Below, one piece after another: positions 18,294 through 28,300 of a DNA stretch of 64,000 nucleotides. How positions within the stretch are numbered: the stretch's first letter is position 1; every line of letters starts with the position of its first letter. This DNA is from Pseudomonadota bacterium (GTDB taxonomy: Bacteria; Pseudomonadota; Alphaproteobacteria; Rhizobiales; Xanthobacteraceae). The DNA lies in contig JAFEFL010000025.1 in the NCBI GenBank assembly GCA_018240595.1, positions 248,001 through 312,000 on the forward strand. The letters are read 5' to 3'. Under the pieces are notes generated by a model, which searched no databases, was not told the DNA's origin, and worked only from the letters and a program-made list of their open reading frames with translations. The position numbers were made by a program, and so were the translations under genes.

Positions 18294-18815
18294 TCAGACG
18301 ACGGTGATCGGAATCTTGCCGAGGAAATCCTGCTTGCCGACGTCGGCGCCGAAGTTACGCGCGATGGCGTAGCAGGCGGTCAGATGGAAGAAGAAATTCG
18401 GCAGCACGAAGTGGTTGAGATAGTCGACGCCTTTCATCTGGCCTTTCTTCGGACCCAGCGGAAACACGATGTCGCGATCGCCTGAGGCGTCGATCGCCGC
18501 GCGGTCGAGCGTCTTCACATGCGCCAGGGTCCGCGCGATGCGGTCCTTGAGCTGGTCGATCGTGGTCTCGTAGTCCTCGAACTTCGGCGGGTCGATGCCG
18601 GCCAGCCGTGAAGGGCCGTTCTTGGCCTGATCGCAGGTGACCTGGACCTGTCGCGTGAAGGCGAACATGTCAGGCGCCAGGCGCCAGCCGAGCAGAACCG
18701 ACGGATCGCACTTCTTGGCAGCGGCATAGGCCGCGGCCTTGTCGATAACCCCGGAAAGCGCCTCGAGCTCGACGGTGACGATCGGCAGCAGGGCTTGCGA
18801 CATTGAGTAGGACAT
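18294..18815 (-). CDS. DUF1993 family protein
   Basis: 173 residues from MSYSMSQALLP, chosen because GAGGA precedes it at good spacing; upstream in-frame codons lack a site. Shows the DUF1993 pattern: a four-helix DinB-like bundle with LLGWRLAPDMFAFTRQVQVTCDQAK, LKDRIARTLAHVKTL, and the C-terminal YLNHFVLPNFFFHLTACYAIARNFG. The final histidine (FHLTACYAIAR) matches the family position. Function unknown. Single gene, convergent with the CNC gene terminator and divergent from exbB. Confidence 0.88.
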   Translation of the reverse strand: MSYSMSQALLPIVTVELEALSGVIDKAAAYAAAKKCDPSVLLGWRLAPDMFAFTRQVQVTCDQAKNGPSRLAGIDPPKFEDYETTIDQLKDRIARTLAHVKTLDRAAIDASGDRDIVFPLGPKKGQMKGVDYLNHFVLPNFFFHLTACYAIARNFGADVGKQDFLGKIPITVV

Positions 18816-19108
18816 AAACGTTTCCTCACATGGGATAGACCGTCCATGACGGCGGCCGGACAATGGCACGACGGTAAATCACCCGGCAATCGGAGCCGAT
18901 GGCAGGCCGGTCAAGATGTCCGGCGCGGCAACAGGACCTCGATCGCTCCTTGAAACACTTCTAAACCACTGATTTGAATGACTAAAATGTGCGCAGCGCA
19001 TGCGATTAAGGGTTTTCGCCGCCATATTGCTGCTATAGGGTCGCGCCGATTGGTCGGTTAGCATGACGCGTCTGGCATCAGCAGCCGCCGCACGTCTCTC
19101 CCAGTGGA

Positions 19109-20059
19109 ATGACAATGTCGGTTAATCGAGAACTCACAGCGGCCCAGCCAGCGGTGCCCCTCCAGACCGTCTGGGCGGCGTTCTTGTGCATCGCGCTGGT
19201 GCTGCCTTCGGCGGCGTCTGCGCAGACGCCCGCGCCCGCCACACCGGCCAGCACTTCGGCGCCGGCCGTCATGGCGCCGCAAGCGGAACCCGCAGTCATC
19301 CCACCCGCGCCGGTTAAGCTTGCGGCACCTGCGGCGGCGATCACGCTGCCGCGCGACCTGTCGCCGTGGGGCATGTTCATGGCCGCCGACATTGTCGTCA
19401 AAGCGGTCATGGTCGGGCTTGCTTTCGCTTCGGTGCTGACTTGGACCATCTGGCTGGCCAAACTCCTCGAACTGGCGCGCGCCAGCGCCGCGCTGCGGCG
19501 GGGCATCGCCGCCATCGCCGCGGCCCGCACCTGGGACGACGGAAAGTCCGAAATCACCGGCAAAGGCGGCATCGCGCCGCTGCTGCGCGAGGCCGATGCC
19601 GAACTCACGCTCTCGGTCGAGGCGATGGGCGCGCATGGCCTGTCGCCGGACGGTGTCAAGGAACGCATCGCCTCGCGCTTCGAGCGCGCCGAGGCGGCGG
19701 CGGGCCGCGCCATGATGCGCGGCACCAGCATTCTCGCCACCGTCGGCGCTACCGCGCCCTTCGTCGGCCTGTTCGGCACCGTCTGGGGCATCATGAATGC
19801 CTTCATCGGCATCTCCAAAGCGCACACCACCAACCTCGCGGTCGTCGCGCCGGGCATCGCCGAAGCGCTGCTCGCCACCGCGCTCGGCCTCGTCGCCGCC
19901 ATCCCGGCCGTGGTGATGTACAATTTCTTCTCGCGCTGGATCGCCGGCTATCGCGCGCTCAATGCCGACGCCGCCGCCTCGATCATGCGCCTGATCAGCC
20001 GCGAGCTCGAACGCGGCGCTTTCGACCGCCGCCGTCGCGGCGTCGCCGCCGCGGAGTAA
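19109..20059 (+). CDS. exbB: TonB-system energiser ExbB
   Basis: 316 residues. A long N-terminal extension has a signal-like hydrophobic stretch and an Ala/Pro-rich linker (about residues 35-75), as in the rhizobial tonB-system ExbB type. Then come three membrane helices with AAADIVVKAVMVGLAFASVLTWTIWLAKL, the cytoplasmic loop, and GTSILATVGATAPFVGLFGTVWGIMNAFIGI plus LLATALGLVAAIPAVVMYNFF. Conducts protons with ExbD to power TonB. An in-frame ATG two codons later is an equally good start. No TonB-dependent receptor is nearby. Confidence 0.95.
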   Translation: MTMSVNRELTAAQPAVPLQTVWAAFLCIALVLPSAASAQTPAPATPASTSAPAVMAPQAEPAVIPPAPVKLAAPAAAITLPRDLSPWGMFMAADIVVKAVMVGLAFASVLTWTIWLAKLLELARASAALRRGIAAIAAARTWDDGKSEITGKGGIAPLLREADAELTLSVEAMGAHGLSPDGVKERIASRFERAEAAAGRAMMRGTSILATVGATAPFVGLFGTVWGIMNAFIGISKAHTTNLAVVAPGIAEALLATALGLVAAIPAVVMYNFFSRWIAGYRALNADAAASIMRLISRELERGAFDRRRRGVAAAE

Positions 20060-20065
20060 CCGGCG

Positions 20066-20497
20066 ATGGGCGTCAAGCTCGACCACGGCGACGACAGCTT
20101 GGGCGAGATCCACGAGATCAACGTCACGCCGTTCATTGACGTCATCCTGGTGCTGCTCATCATCTTCATGATCGCCGCTCCGCTTGCGACGGTCGATGTC
20201 TCGGTCGATCTGCCCTCGGCCAATGCGGAGACGACGCCACGGCCCGACAAACCGATCTTCCTGACACTGAAGTCCGACCTGTCGCTGGCGCTCAATACCA
20301 ACACCGTAGCCCGTGCCGGACTCACCGCCGCGCTCGACAGCGCCACGGCCGGCGACAAACAGCAGCGCGTATTCCTGCGCGCCGACAAGACAGTGCCCTA
20401 CGGCGAACTGATGAACCTGATGAACGAGCTGCGCAGCGGCGGTTATCTCCACGTTGCGCTGGTCGGGCTCGATGCCGACACGGCGGTGCCGCGATGA
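20066..20497 (+). CDS. exbD: TonB-system energiser ExbD
   Basis: 143 residues. One membrane helix near the N-terminus contains the essential Asp: EINVTPFIDVILVLLIIFMI. The periplasmic domain includes VDLPSANAETTPRPDKPIFLTL and VFLRADKTVPYGELMNLMNELRSGGY. Six bases after exbB, and its last four bases overlap the tonB start (ATGA), so all three are translated as a unit. Confidence 0.96.
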   Translation: MGVKLDHGDDSLGEIHEINVTPFIDVILVLLIIFMIAAPLATVDVSVDLPSANAETTPRPDKPIFLTLKSDLSLALNTNTVARAGLTAALDSATAGDKQQRVFLRADKTVPYGELMNLMNELRSGGYLHVALVGLDADTAVPR

Positions 20498-21327
20498 AGC
20501 CGGCATCGCTCGCACGCTGGGGCCTCTGCTTCGTCGCAGCGCTCGGCATCCACGCCGGCGGCGCCGCGGCCCTGATGGCGCGCTGGAGCGATGACGCCGA
20601 CCAGGTGGCGAATGCCCCGGTGATCATGCTGGACCTTGCCCCGGTCGCGGTTGCGCCGCAGACGACACCGACCGAGGTGCCACCGGATTCGGTCGCCCGC
20701 CAAATGCAGACCGGTGTCGAGAAGGCGCCGGAGAAACCGGAAGAGACCGTCGAGAAGGCCGAGCCGCTGCCCGAGCCGGAAAAGCCGATCGAGGAAGCCA
20801 AAGCCGCTCCCACGCCCGAAAAGCCGGTCGACGTGAAGCCCGAGCCGCAGGCCGAATTTTCCATGCTGCCGCCGCCGAAGCCGGTGCAGAAGCCGGAAGA
20901 CAAGCCGGATGAGAAGAAGCAGAGTGTGAAGAAGAAGCAGCAGGCGCGCCGCGCGGTGCTGGCTTCGGCGCCGAGTTCGGCCGACCAGCGCGCCGAGCGC
21001 ACCGCAGCGCCCGCGGCCGGCGCCAATCGCGACAGCAATGCGCTGCCGAACTGGAAGTCGCGGCTGTTCGCCCAGATCGAACGCTACAAGCGCTATCCCG
21101 CCGAAGCGCGGTCGCGCGGCGATCGCGGCGTGGTGCGGCTCGCCTTCAGCGTCGATCGCCAGGGCGGCGTGCACAATGCGCGAGTGCTCGGCTCGTCCGG
21201 CTCCCAGCTACTCGACCGCGAAACCCTGGCGATGATCGAACGCGCCGCGCCGTTACCGGCGCCGCCCGACGACCTGCCCGGCGCGCGCATCGCCATCGTC
21301 GTGCCGATCAGCTACAGCATTCGCTGA
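20494..21327 (+). CDS. tonB: Energy transducer TonB
   Basis: 277 residues. A cytoplasmic-membrane anchor (about residues 9-30) with a histidine in GIHAGGAAALM, a Pro/Glu/Lys-rich spacer (about 65-150) that can span the periplasm, and a C-terminal TonB domain (about 190-277) with IERYKRYPAEARSRGDRGVVRLAFSVDRQG. Couples the ExbBD proton motor to outer-membrane receptors. No clear terminator follows. The cargo (iron chelate, cobalamin, nickel or other) cannot be inferred because no receptor is present. Confidence 0.94.
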   Translation: MKPASLARWGLCFVAALGIHAGGAAALMARWSDDADQVANAPVIMLDLAPVAVAPQTTPTEVPPDSVARQMQTGVEKAPEKPEETVEKAEPLPEPEKPIEEAKAAPTPEKPVDVKPEPQAEFSMLPPPKPVQKPEDKPDEKKQSVKKKQQARRAVLASAPSSADQRAERTAAPAAGANRDSNALPNWKSRLFAQIERYKRYPAEARSRGDRGVVRLAFSVDRQGGVHNARVLGSSGSQLLDRETLAMIERAAPLPAPPDDLPGARIAIVVPISYSIR

Positions 21328-21555
21328 TTTATAAACAATTTATTCCGTAAGCGAGCACCGGCGTCCCGAAACGACGCATTATACCGGCCGCTGATTAACC
21401 ATGCCGATAAACGTGTATCGCGCCACTGCTGTACATCCTTGCAGGCAACCTCCGATCTTGGAATGGATAACAATTGATAAATCACATGCGGCTCGCCGCG
21501 TGTGACATCGTGGGGAATAAACAAGGGATCTCCCGGCAAGTCGGGTTGGGACATC

Positions 21556-22155
21556 ATGAAGCGGTCCTACGCAACAGCACTCATCTGCGCTTTGGCCGTC
21601 AATTTCGCGACGGCTTCTTCCGCCGCGACGGCGAAGCGCAACGAACGGTTCGCCAATGTCGAGCCGCTCGAGACGATTTCGCGCAGCCGTGCCGAGGCCG
21701 CCGATCAGGCCGCGCAGGTGCCGGGCGGCGCGTCGATCCTGCTCGAGGCGCTGCGCTATCGCGGCGCCAACGCCAAGCAGCTCGGCCTGCCGGCGCAGCT
21801 CTGGTGCGCCGATTTCATGAATTACGTGATCAAGAAGGCGGGCGCCAAGGGCACGCACTCGCGCGCCGCACGCTCGTTCCTCGAGTTCGGCCGCAAGCTC
21901 GACGGCCCGCGCGTCGGCGCCATCGCTATCCTGCGCCGCGGCGGCCCGCAGAACGGCCATGTCGGCGTTGTCCGCGGCACCGACGGCCAGGGCAACCCGA
22001 TCCTGATTTCCGGCAACAGCGGCAACATGGTGCGCCAGTCGGCCTATCCGAAGGAAAAGGTTCTCGCCTACGTGATGCCGCCGGACTACGTGCTGAAGGA
22101 AATCACCAACGCGGCCCGCGCCGCGGCGATCAAACAGCAGCAACAGCAGCAATAA
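21556..22155 (+). CDS. Exported CHAP-like / TIGR02594-type amidase
   Basis: 199 residues from MKRSYATAL. The signal peptide ends near SSAATA|KRNER. The papain-like core has the catalytic cysteine in QLWCADFMNYVIKKAG and the histidine in NGHVGVVRGTDGQGNPILISGNSGN. This resembles small NlpC/P60-CHAP proteins that cut peptidoglycan stem peptides. An earlier start 18 codons upstream would bury the signal sequence. The C-terminus ends in six glutamines encoded by a CAG/CAA run. A strong terminator follows. Confidence 0.82.
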   Translation: MKRSYATALICALAVNFATASSAATAKRNERFANVEPLETISRSRAEAADQAAQVPGGASILLEALRYRGANAKQLGLPAQLWCADFMNYVIKKAGAKGTHSRAARSFLEFGRKLDGPRVGAIAILRRGGPQNGHVGVVRGTDGQGNPILISGNSGNMVRQSAYPKEKVLAYVMPPDYVLKEITNAARAAAIKQQQQQQ

Positions 22156-22174
22156 GAGCCGGACGACCGGCCCT

Positions 22175-22212
22175 ACAGCGCGCCGCGCCGATCCCGGGCG
22201 GCGCGTTGTTTA
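22175..22212 (+). terminator. Terminator after the CHAP-like gene
   Basis: Twelve-bp stem ACAGCGCGCCGC / GCGGCGCGTTGT (one G-U pair) with an 11-nt loop, running into TTGTTTATT. A second small inverted repeat GTTGTTT/AAACAAC (22205-22229) overlaps its 3' arm. Confidence 0.85.
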
Positions 22213-22361
22213 TTCCGTTAACAAACAACGCCCGGACAATTAACCGGCGCGCCGCCCCAGGGTCGGCGCCGGATTAATGTTAACTGCGGCTTCTGCGCGC
22301 ATCTCCAATTCACCCGCTGCATGATCGGCCTCGCGTTCCGTCCGGTGCGGAGCGCGATGTC

Positions 22362-25300
22362 ATGCAGGCCGGTCATTCGGGGGAATTGAGACAAGCCGCC
22401 ATGATTCTGGAAATGCGTAAACTCACGCTGCAAACCGCGCTCGCTGCGATCGTCACGATCGCGGCCGCGCCGGCCTTTGCCGTGACGCGCGACCAGATCA
22501 AACAATGCGACGGTAAGGGCGAGGCGACGACGGAGCAGCGCATCGCCGCCTGCGACGCAATCATCGCCGGGGCCAAGAACGCCAAGCAGCGCGCGGAAGC
22601 GCAGCGTAACAAAACGAAATTCGCCAAGGGCAAGGCCGCCCAGCAGCACAAGAAGGCCGGCGACCTCGTCGATAGCGGCAAGGACAAGCGCGGCCGCGGC
22701 GACGTCGAAGGCGCGATCCGCGACTTCGACGAAGCCATCGCGCTCGATCCGCGCAACGCCGAAGCGCTCTACAACCGCGCGCTGGCGCTGCGCGACCGCG
22801 GCGACAGCGACCGCGCCGTCCGCGACTTCGAACAGACGATCAAGCTCGACCCGCGCAATGGCGAGGCGCTGAAGTCGCTGAGCCATCTCTACTACGATCG
22901 CCGCAAATACGACGCCGCGATCGGTGTGCTGGATACCGCGATCAAGCTCAACGCCAACGACAACATCGCCTACTACAATCGGGGCATGGCCTATCGGGCC
23001 AAGGGCGAGCCGGACCGCGCCATTCCTGACTACGATCGCGCCATCAAACTCAACGCCACGGATTCCGTGGCGTTCCATAGCCGCGGCCTGGCCTATCGCG
23101 ACATTCGCGACTACGAACGCGCCATCCAGGATTTCGACCAGGCGATCCGGCTGAAGCCCGATTTCATCCTGGCGCTGAACGATCGCGGCATCGCTTACTC
23201 CGCCAAGGGGCAGGTCGAGCGCGCCATCCAGGACTTCGACCAGGCCATCCTGCTCGACCCGCGCGACGGCTTTGCCTACAACAATCGCGGCCTTGCCTAT
23301 CGCAACCGCGGCGAAACCGACCGCGCCATCAAGGATTACGACCAGGCGATCCTGCTCAATCCGAATTACGTGCTGGCCTATTACAATCGCGGCAATGCCT
23401 ATTACGACAAACGCGATTACGATCGCGCCATCAGCAATTACGACCAGGCGATCCGCCTCGACGACGAATATGCGCTGGCGTACTACGACCGCGGCGTCTC
23501 GTATTTCGCCAAGCGCGATTACGACAAGGCGCTCAGCGACCTGTCGCAGGCGATCAAACTCGATCCCAAGGATTCCCTGTCCTATTACAACCGCGGCGTC
23601 GTCAATATCGCTCGCGGCGACAACGAGAATGCCGTCGCCGACTTCGACCGCTCGATCAAGATCGACCCGAAGAACGCGCAGGCCTACTACAACCGCGGTC
23701 TCGCTTTGAAGGCGCAGGGCAATGCCGAGCGCGCCATCGCCGATTTCACGCAGTCGATCCAGCTCGACGGCAAGAACGCACTGGCTTTCTTCAACCGCGG
23801 CCTCGTCTACCGGACACGCGGCGATCTCGAGCGCGGGCTGGCGGACTTCGAGCAGTCCCTCAAGCTCGACTCGCAGAACGCCCAGGCCTGGTACGAGCAC
23901 GGCGCCGCGCTCTACGACAAGCGTGAATACGATCGCGCCATCAGCGACTTCAATCAGGCGATCAACGTCAAGCCGGACTACACCGCCGCGCTCAACCAGC
24001 GCGGCCTGACCTACGCCGCCAAGGGTGACGGCGACCGTGCCATTGCGGATTTCGATACCGCAGTGCGCATCGATCCGGCCTATGCCCCGGCGCTGGCCAA
24101 CCGCGGCGACGCCTTCCAGAAGAAGCGCCAGTACGACCGCGCCATCGCCGACTTCAATGAGGCGATCAAGGCCAACCCGAACTATCCCGGCACCTATTTC
24201 AACCGCGGCCTCGCGTTTCAGGACAAGCGCGACTTCAAGTCGGCCGTCGCCGACTTCACGCAGGCGATCAAGCTCGACCCGCACAACGCAGCCGCCTATA
24301 ACGGCCGCGCTTTCGCCTATCAGAGCCTCGGCGACGATGCCCACGCCTTCCAGGATTACGACCAGGCGATCAAGCTCAATCCGAATTTCGGCGTTGCCTA
24401 CTACAATCGCGGAGCCGCCAACTATGCGCGCCGCGACTACGACCGCGCCGTTGCCGACCTGAGCCAGGCCGTACGCCTCGATCCGCGCGATCCGATCGCC
24501 GCCCACGCCCGCGGCATGGCCTATCGTGAGCGCCGCGATTTCGACCGCGCCGTCGCCGACTTCGATCAGGCGATCCGGCTCGACCCGAAATTCACGCTGG
24601 CCTATGTCGACCGGGGCAACGCTTATCAGGGCAAGGGCGACTACGACCGCGCCATCACCAATTACGATCTCGCGATCAAGCTCGATCCGAAATACGGCGC
24701 TGCCTTCACCGAACGCGGCAATACTTATGCGCTGCGCGGCAAGATCGATCGGGCGCTGCAAGATTACGAGCAGGCGATCAAGTTCAACCCGAATTATGCC
24801 GGCGTATTCAACAGCCGCGCCCAGCTCTGGCTGCGCAAGGGCGATCAATCCAAGGCGCTCGCCGACCTCGACCAGGCGATCAAGCTTGATCCAAATTTCG
24901 CGCTGGCGCTGAGCAACCGCGGCACGCTGTACCAGGAGCGCGGCGACTTCGACCGCGCCATCGCCGACTTCGACCGCGCCATCAAGGCCGATCCGCATTC
25001 CGATGTCGCCTATAACAGTCGCGGCCTTGCCTGGCGCAAAAAGGGGCAGATCGAAAAGGCGCTCAAGGACTTCGATCAGGCCATCGCCATCAATTCGGGT
25101 TTCGCCGCCGCACTTCTGAACCGCGGCGAAACCCTGCAGGCCGGCGGCTACAACGACCGCGCCATCCGCGACCTCGACCAGGTCATCAAGCTCAATCCCG
25201 GCAACGCCGAGGCCTTCCTCGCTCGCGGCCAGGCCTATATCGGCAAGCCCGACTATGAGCGCGCCATCGCCGACCTCAGCCAGGCCATCAAGCTCGATGG

Positions 25301-28300
25301 TGGACTGGCGGCCGCCTATAACGGCCGCGGCATCGCCTACCGGGCGCGCGGCGAGCGCGACCGCGCCATCGCCGATTTCAGCCAGGCCGCCAAGATCGAT
25401 CCGAACTTTGCGATGGCCTTTTCCAACCGCGCCACCGCCTATTACGACAAGCGCGATTACGAGCGCGCGATCCAGGATCTGACCCAGGCAATCAAGCTCA
25501 ATCCCAACGCGGTGCGCTCCTATTACGACCGCGGCATCGCCTATGGCGCCAAGGGCGATTCCGACAAGGCCATTGCCGATTTCGATGCGGCGCTCAAGCT
25601 CGACCCGCAGAACGCCATCGCCTTCAACAACCGCGGCGTCGCCTGGCGGCGCAAGGGCGACACCGACCGCGCCATCGCCGACTTCGGCGAGGCCATCAAG
25701 CTCAACGAGAACTACGAAGCGGCCTACTACAACCGCGCCAATGCCAATGCCGACAAGGGCAACAACGAGCGCGCCTTCGCCGACTTCGAGAAGGCGCTGA
25801 AGATCGACGCCAAGGACGCCTTCGCCCTGCACGACCGGGGGGTTCTCTACTACGAGAAGCGCGACTTCGCTCACGCCATTGCCGACTTCGAGGCGGCGGT
25901 GAAACTGGCCCCCAGTTATGCCGTCGCGGCCAGCCCGCGCGGCAGCGATATCCGCGGCCAGCGCGGCTACGACCGCGACAGCCACGAAGACGACGGCCGG
26001 CTGCAGGTGAGCCCGCTCTTTGCGCTGGCCTATAACGACCGGGGCATCGCGCTCGCCGCCAAGAAGGACTACGACGGCGCCATCGCCGACTTCGACCGCG
26101 CCCTCAAGATCAATGCGAACTTCTCGGCCGCCTATTACAACCGCGGCAACGCCTTCTACCAGAAGCACGACCTCGACAAGGCCATCGCCAACTACAACGC
26201 GGCGATCAAGCTCAATCCGAAGGACGCGCTGGCCTATTACGACCGCGGCGTCGCGCATTACGACCGCGAATCGTTCGATCGCGCCATCGTCGATTTCGAG
26301 CAGACCGTGAAGCTCGATCCGAAGAACGCCCAGGCCTTCTACAACCTCGGCACCGCGTTCCAGGAGAAGCAGGAATTCGACCGCGCCATCCAGCAGTACA
26401 ATCAGGCGCTCGGCATCGACGGCAAGCTGTCGGTCGCCTACAGCGCCCGCGGCTACGCGCTGGCGAGCCAGGGCGACTACGACAAGGCGCTCTCGGACCT
26501 CACCCAGGCGGTGCGGCTCAGCCCCGGCCAGGCGCTCGCCTTCAACGACCGCGGCATCGTCTACGGCATCAAGGGCGAAACCGACCGGGCGCTTGCCGAT
26601 TTCGACCAGGCCATCGCCATCAACGGCCAGTACGCGCCGCTGTACAACAACCGTGCCATCGTCCGCGCCGCCAAGGGCGAGCTCGACCGCGCCATCGCCG
26701 ACTACGACCAGGCGATCAAGCTCAATGGCAGCTACGCCGCCGCATACTACAATCGCGGCAACGCCAAATACGACAAGGGCGACTATGCCGGCGCCGCCGC
26801 CGACTATTCCAGCGCGCTGAAGCTGTCGCCGGCCGACACGGCGGCGCTCAACAATCGCGGCAACGCCTATGCCAATGTGCGCGACTTCGACAAGGCGCTG
26901 GCCGACCTGTCGCAGGCGCTCAAGCTCAATCCCGGCTTCGCCCAGGCCTATAACGATCGCGGCGTCGCCCACGGCGCGCGCGGCGATGTCGACCGCGCGC
27001 TCGCCGATTTCGAGCAGTCCGTGAAGCTCGACCCGGCGAACAGTTTTGCCTTCTACAACCGCGGCCTGGCGCAGCGCGACAAGCGGCAGGTCGATCAGGC
27101 CATCGCCAGCTTCGATCAGGCGATCAAGCTGAACCCGGCCTACGCGGCGGCCTATTACAATCGCGGCAGCGCCTACGAATTCAAGCGCGACTACGGCCGC
27201 GCCATCGCCGACTTCACCGCCGCGGTCAAGCTCAAGCCGGACTACGCCATCGCCTATTACGACCGCGGTCTCAGCCATGGCGCGACCGGCGACGCCGACA
27301 AGGCGATCATCGACCTGACCGAAGCGATCCGCTACGACCGCGGCAACGCGCTCGCCTTCTACAATCGCGGCATCGCCTACCGGCTGAAGAACGACATCGA
27401 CCGCGCCGTGTCGGATTTCTCCGACGCCATCAAGATCGACGGCAAGTTCGCGCCGGCCTATCTGCAGCGCGGCGCCGCCGCTTATGAGCGCAAGGATGTC
27501 GATCGCGCCATCGCCGACTTCACCGAAGCGCTGCGCTACGACGCCAATTCCGCCGAGGCCTATTACCGGCGCGGCGTGGCCTGGCGCGACAAGCGCGATT
27601 ACGAGCGCGCCGCCGCCGACTTCAGCCAGTCGATCCGGCTCGAGCCGAAGGAGGCGCTGGCCTATCAGAGCCGCGGCCGCGCGCTGCGCATGAAGGGCGA
27701 CACCGAACGCGCCTTTGCCGATTTCGACCAGGCGGTGAAGCTCGACGGCAAGTCGTCGGCCGCCCTCACCGACCGCGGCACGACGCGCGGCCTGCGCGGC
27801 GAGACCGATGCGGCGATCGCCGATTTCGACGCCGCCATCAAACTCGACGCCGGCAACGCCGTCGCCCACAACAACCGCGGCTTCGCCCTGCGCAGCAAGG
27901 GCGATCTCGATCACGCCATCGCCGAGTTCTCCGAGGCGATCAAAATCGACACCGGCTACCTGCTCGCCTATTTCAACCGGGCCAATGCCTATATCGAGAA
28001 GCGCGACTTCGACCGCGCCATCGCCGACTACGACGCGGCGATCAAGCTCGATGCCGGCTTTGCCGACGCCTATAACGGCCGCGGTCTCGCCTATGACGCC
28101 AAGGGCGACTTCGACAGCGCCATCCAGAACTTCAGCCAGGCGCTCAAGCTCGAGCCGAAGAACGCCCGGGCGCTGAACAATCGCGGCTTCGCGTTCCGCA
28201 ACAAGCGCGACATGGAGCGCGCCATCGCCGATTACAATGCGGCGCTGGCCATCGACCCGAGCTACGCGCTGGCGCTCTACAATCGCGGTTTCGCCTATTA

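Noticed and set aside
18955-18990. Fur/Irr iron box upstream of exbB
   Set aside because: TTCTAAA and TTTGAATGACTAAA fragments are present but do not align as a palindrome with the known spacing, and no iron receptor gene is adjacent.
22218-27914. An 1898-codon open frame antisense to the TPR gene, itself with 34-residue periodicity
   Set aside because: Its periodicity mirrors the TPR repeats, it lacks a plausible start signal or domain, and high-GC codon bias with few reverse-complement stop codons explains it. The sense strand has the signal peptide and TPR consensus.
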